Part shown: positions 13,249-14,019 of the stretch, one piece after another
Numbering within the stretch: the first letter of the stretch is position 1
How the letters are laid out: each line of letters opens with the position of its first letter
NCBI GenBank assembly: GCA_030830595.1
Contig: JAURMS010000358.1
Location: 1 to 14,019, forward strand
DNA: 14,019 bases
Source: Gammaproteobacteria bacterium
GTDB lineage: Bacteria; Pseudomonadota; Gammaproteobacteria; Steroidobacterales; Steroidobacteraceae
Reading direction: 5' to 3'
Program-made: the position numbers and the translations under genes
The notes under the pieces: generated by a model
Told to the model about the DNA's origin: nothing
What the model saw: the letters and a program-made list of their open reading frames with translations, nothing else
Database searches by the model: none

Positions 13249-14019
13249 GAAAAGGTCTCGCCCGGCCCCGGAAAGTGACGCGAAATGACGTCGCCGTGGA
13301 AGGCGCCCACCGCCTCGCGGATCCAGCGATGGCCCTCGCCATACTGCCGGACGAAGCGAGGTCGGAAGGACTCATTCACCCCCAGCAGGTCGTGGAGGAC
13401 CAAAACCTGGCCGTCGGTTTGGCTGCCGGCCCCGATGCCGATGGTCGGGATGTCGAGGCTGCGGGTGACCCGCTCCGCCAGGCCATGAGGTACGCATTCG
13501 AGCACCAGCGCAAAGCAACCCGCCGCCGCGAGCTGCCCTGCCGAGGCGAGAATGTCCGCAGCCACCTGTTCTTCCCGCCCCTGTACTCGGTGTCCACCCA
13601 GCACCAGATGGGACTGCGGCGTGAGCCCCAGATGCCCCATCACCGGCACCCCAGACTCGACGATGTGTCGGATCAAATCCAGGTTGCCTCCAGCGCCCTC
13701 GATCTTGACGGCCATGGCGCCGGCCTGCACGAGCCTGCTGACGGCAGCCATGGCAGCAGCTGTGCCGGAGCGATGCGCCAGGAAGGGCATGTCGGTCACG
13801 ATGAACTTGCTGCCGGCTCCACGCGATACGGCCCGGGTGTGCAGCGCCATCATGTCCAGGTCGGCATGGATGGTTGAATCGTGACCGTGCATGACCATGG
13901 CGACGCTGTCACCGACCAGCAGGCAGTCGACGTCGGTGGTGGCCAGCAGTCTTGCAGACCAGTGGTCGTAGCAGGTCACCATGGAAATGGGTGTGGCTGC
14001 GGACTTGCGCGCGGCAAAA
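13245..14019 (-). CDS. panB: 3-methyl-2-oxobutanoate hydroxymethyltransferase (5' end beyond window)
   Basis: The enzyme adds a hydroxymethyl group from methylene-tetrahydrofolate to 2-oxoisovalerate to give ketopantoate. The window holds 257 C-terminal residues. An ATG at 13982 is in frame, but the reading continues upstream as AARKSAATPIS, matching the segment before the TAYD strand in E. coli PanB. The true start therefore lies past the right edge. Motifs are VGDSVAMVMHGHDST (metal Asp), a second Asp in FIVTDMPF, VKIEGAGG (metal Glu), GHLGLTPQS, VLECVP (general-base Glu) and IPTIGIGAG. It is the first visible gene of the panB-panC-coaX operon; its stop overlaps the panC start. No panD is present in the window. 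Confidence 0.95.
   Translation of the reverse strand, partial: FAARKSAATPISMVTCYDHWSARLLATTDVDCLLVGDSVAMVMHGHDSTIHADLDMMALHTRAVSRGAGSKFIVTDMPFLAHRSGTAAAMAAVSRLVQAGAMAVKIEGAGGNLDLIRHIVESGVPVMGHLGLTPQSHLVLGGHRVQGREEQVAADILASAGQLAAAGCFALVLECVPHGLAERVTRSLDIPTIGIGAGSQTDGQVLVLHDLLGVNESFRPRFVRQYGEGHRWIREAVGAFHGDVISRHFPGPGETFS

Noticed and set aside
13245..13982. Complete panB starting at the ATG at 13982
   Set aside because: Conserved PanB sequence continues upstream to the window edge, so this ATG is internal.

Overview
The window reads as a high-G+C chromosomal segment of a free-living proteobacterium, most likely a gammaproteobacterium. The reasons are a Pseudomonas-like WspF/WspR-type signalling pair, selO with a C-terminal Cys-Gly-Thr, a HGSNAT/NagX-type membrane acyltransferase, and a panB-panC-coaX operon. 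Genus cannot be assigned from the sequence alone. No rRNA, tRNA, CRISPR array or intact mobile element was seen. Most genes are tightly packed, with overlapping starts and stops.

Left part (1-3743, plus strand). The window opens inside the C-terminal end of a CheB/WspF-type methylesterase. Its stop overlaps, as ATGA, the start of a response regulator. That regulator has a receiver and linker closely resembling WspR, but its output domain is a SpoIIE/RsbU-type PP2C phosphatase instead of GGDEF. This suggests a Wsp-like chemosensory cascade, continuing to the left of the window, rewired from c-di-GMP synthesis to protein dephosphorylation. A Na/Pi-cotransporter family protein with a PhoU-like tail follows in the same reading frame, separated by one TGA and with no clear start signal. 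A two-domain cupin protein comes next.

Middle (3740-7683). A long D-aminoacylase-like amidohydrolase on the minus strand converges on the cupin gene with overlapping stop codons. It diverges, across a 200-base intergenic region with possible promoters, from a secreted reprolysin-like zinc metalloprotease carrying fibronectin type III domains.

Island (about 7684-9110). G+C falls and codon use changes here. The stretch holds a decayed family 2 glycosyltransferase remnant (motifs in one frame, tail in another) and an intact PIG-L/LmbE-type deacetylase. The remnant's tail overlaps the deacetylase start, as in a former operon. This looks like a leftover or horizontally acquired piece of a surface-glycan locus.

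Right part (9155-14019). selO (protein AMPylase) is followed 4 bases later by a NagX/HGSNAT-like multispanning acetyltransferase. The latter converges with overlapping stops on a minus-strand operon panB-panC-coaX, which supplies pantothenate and its first phosphorylation toward coenzyme A. The three pan/coa genes are coupled by ATGA overlaps, and panB runs off the right edge.
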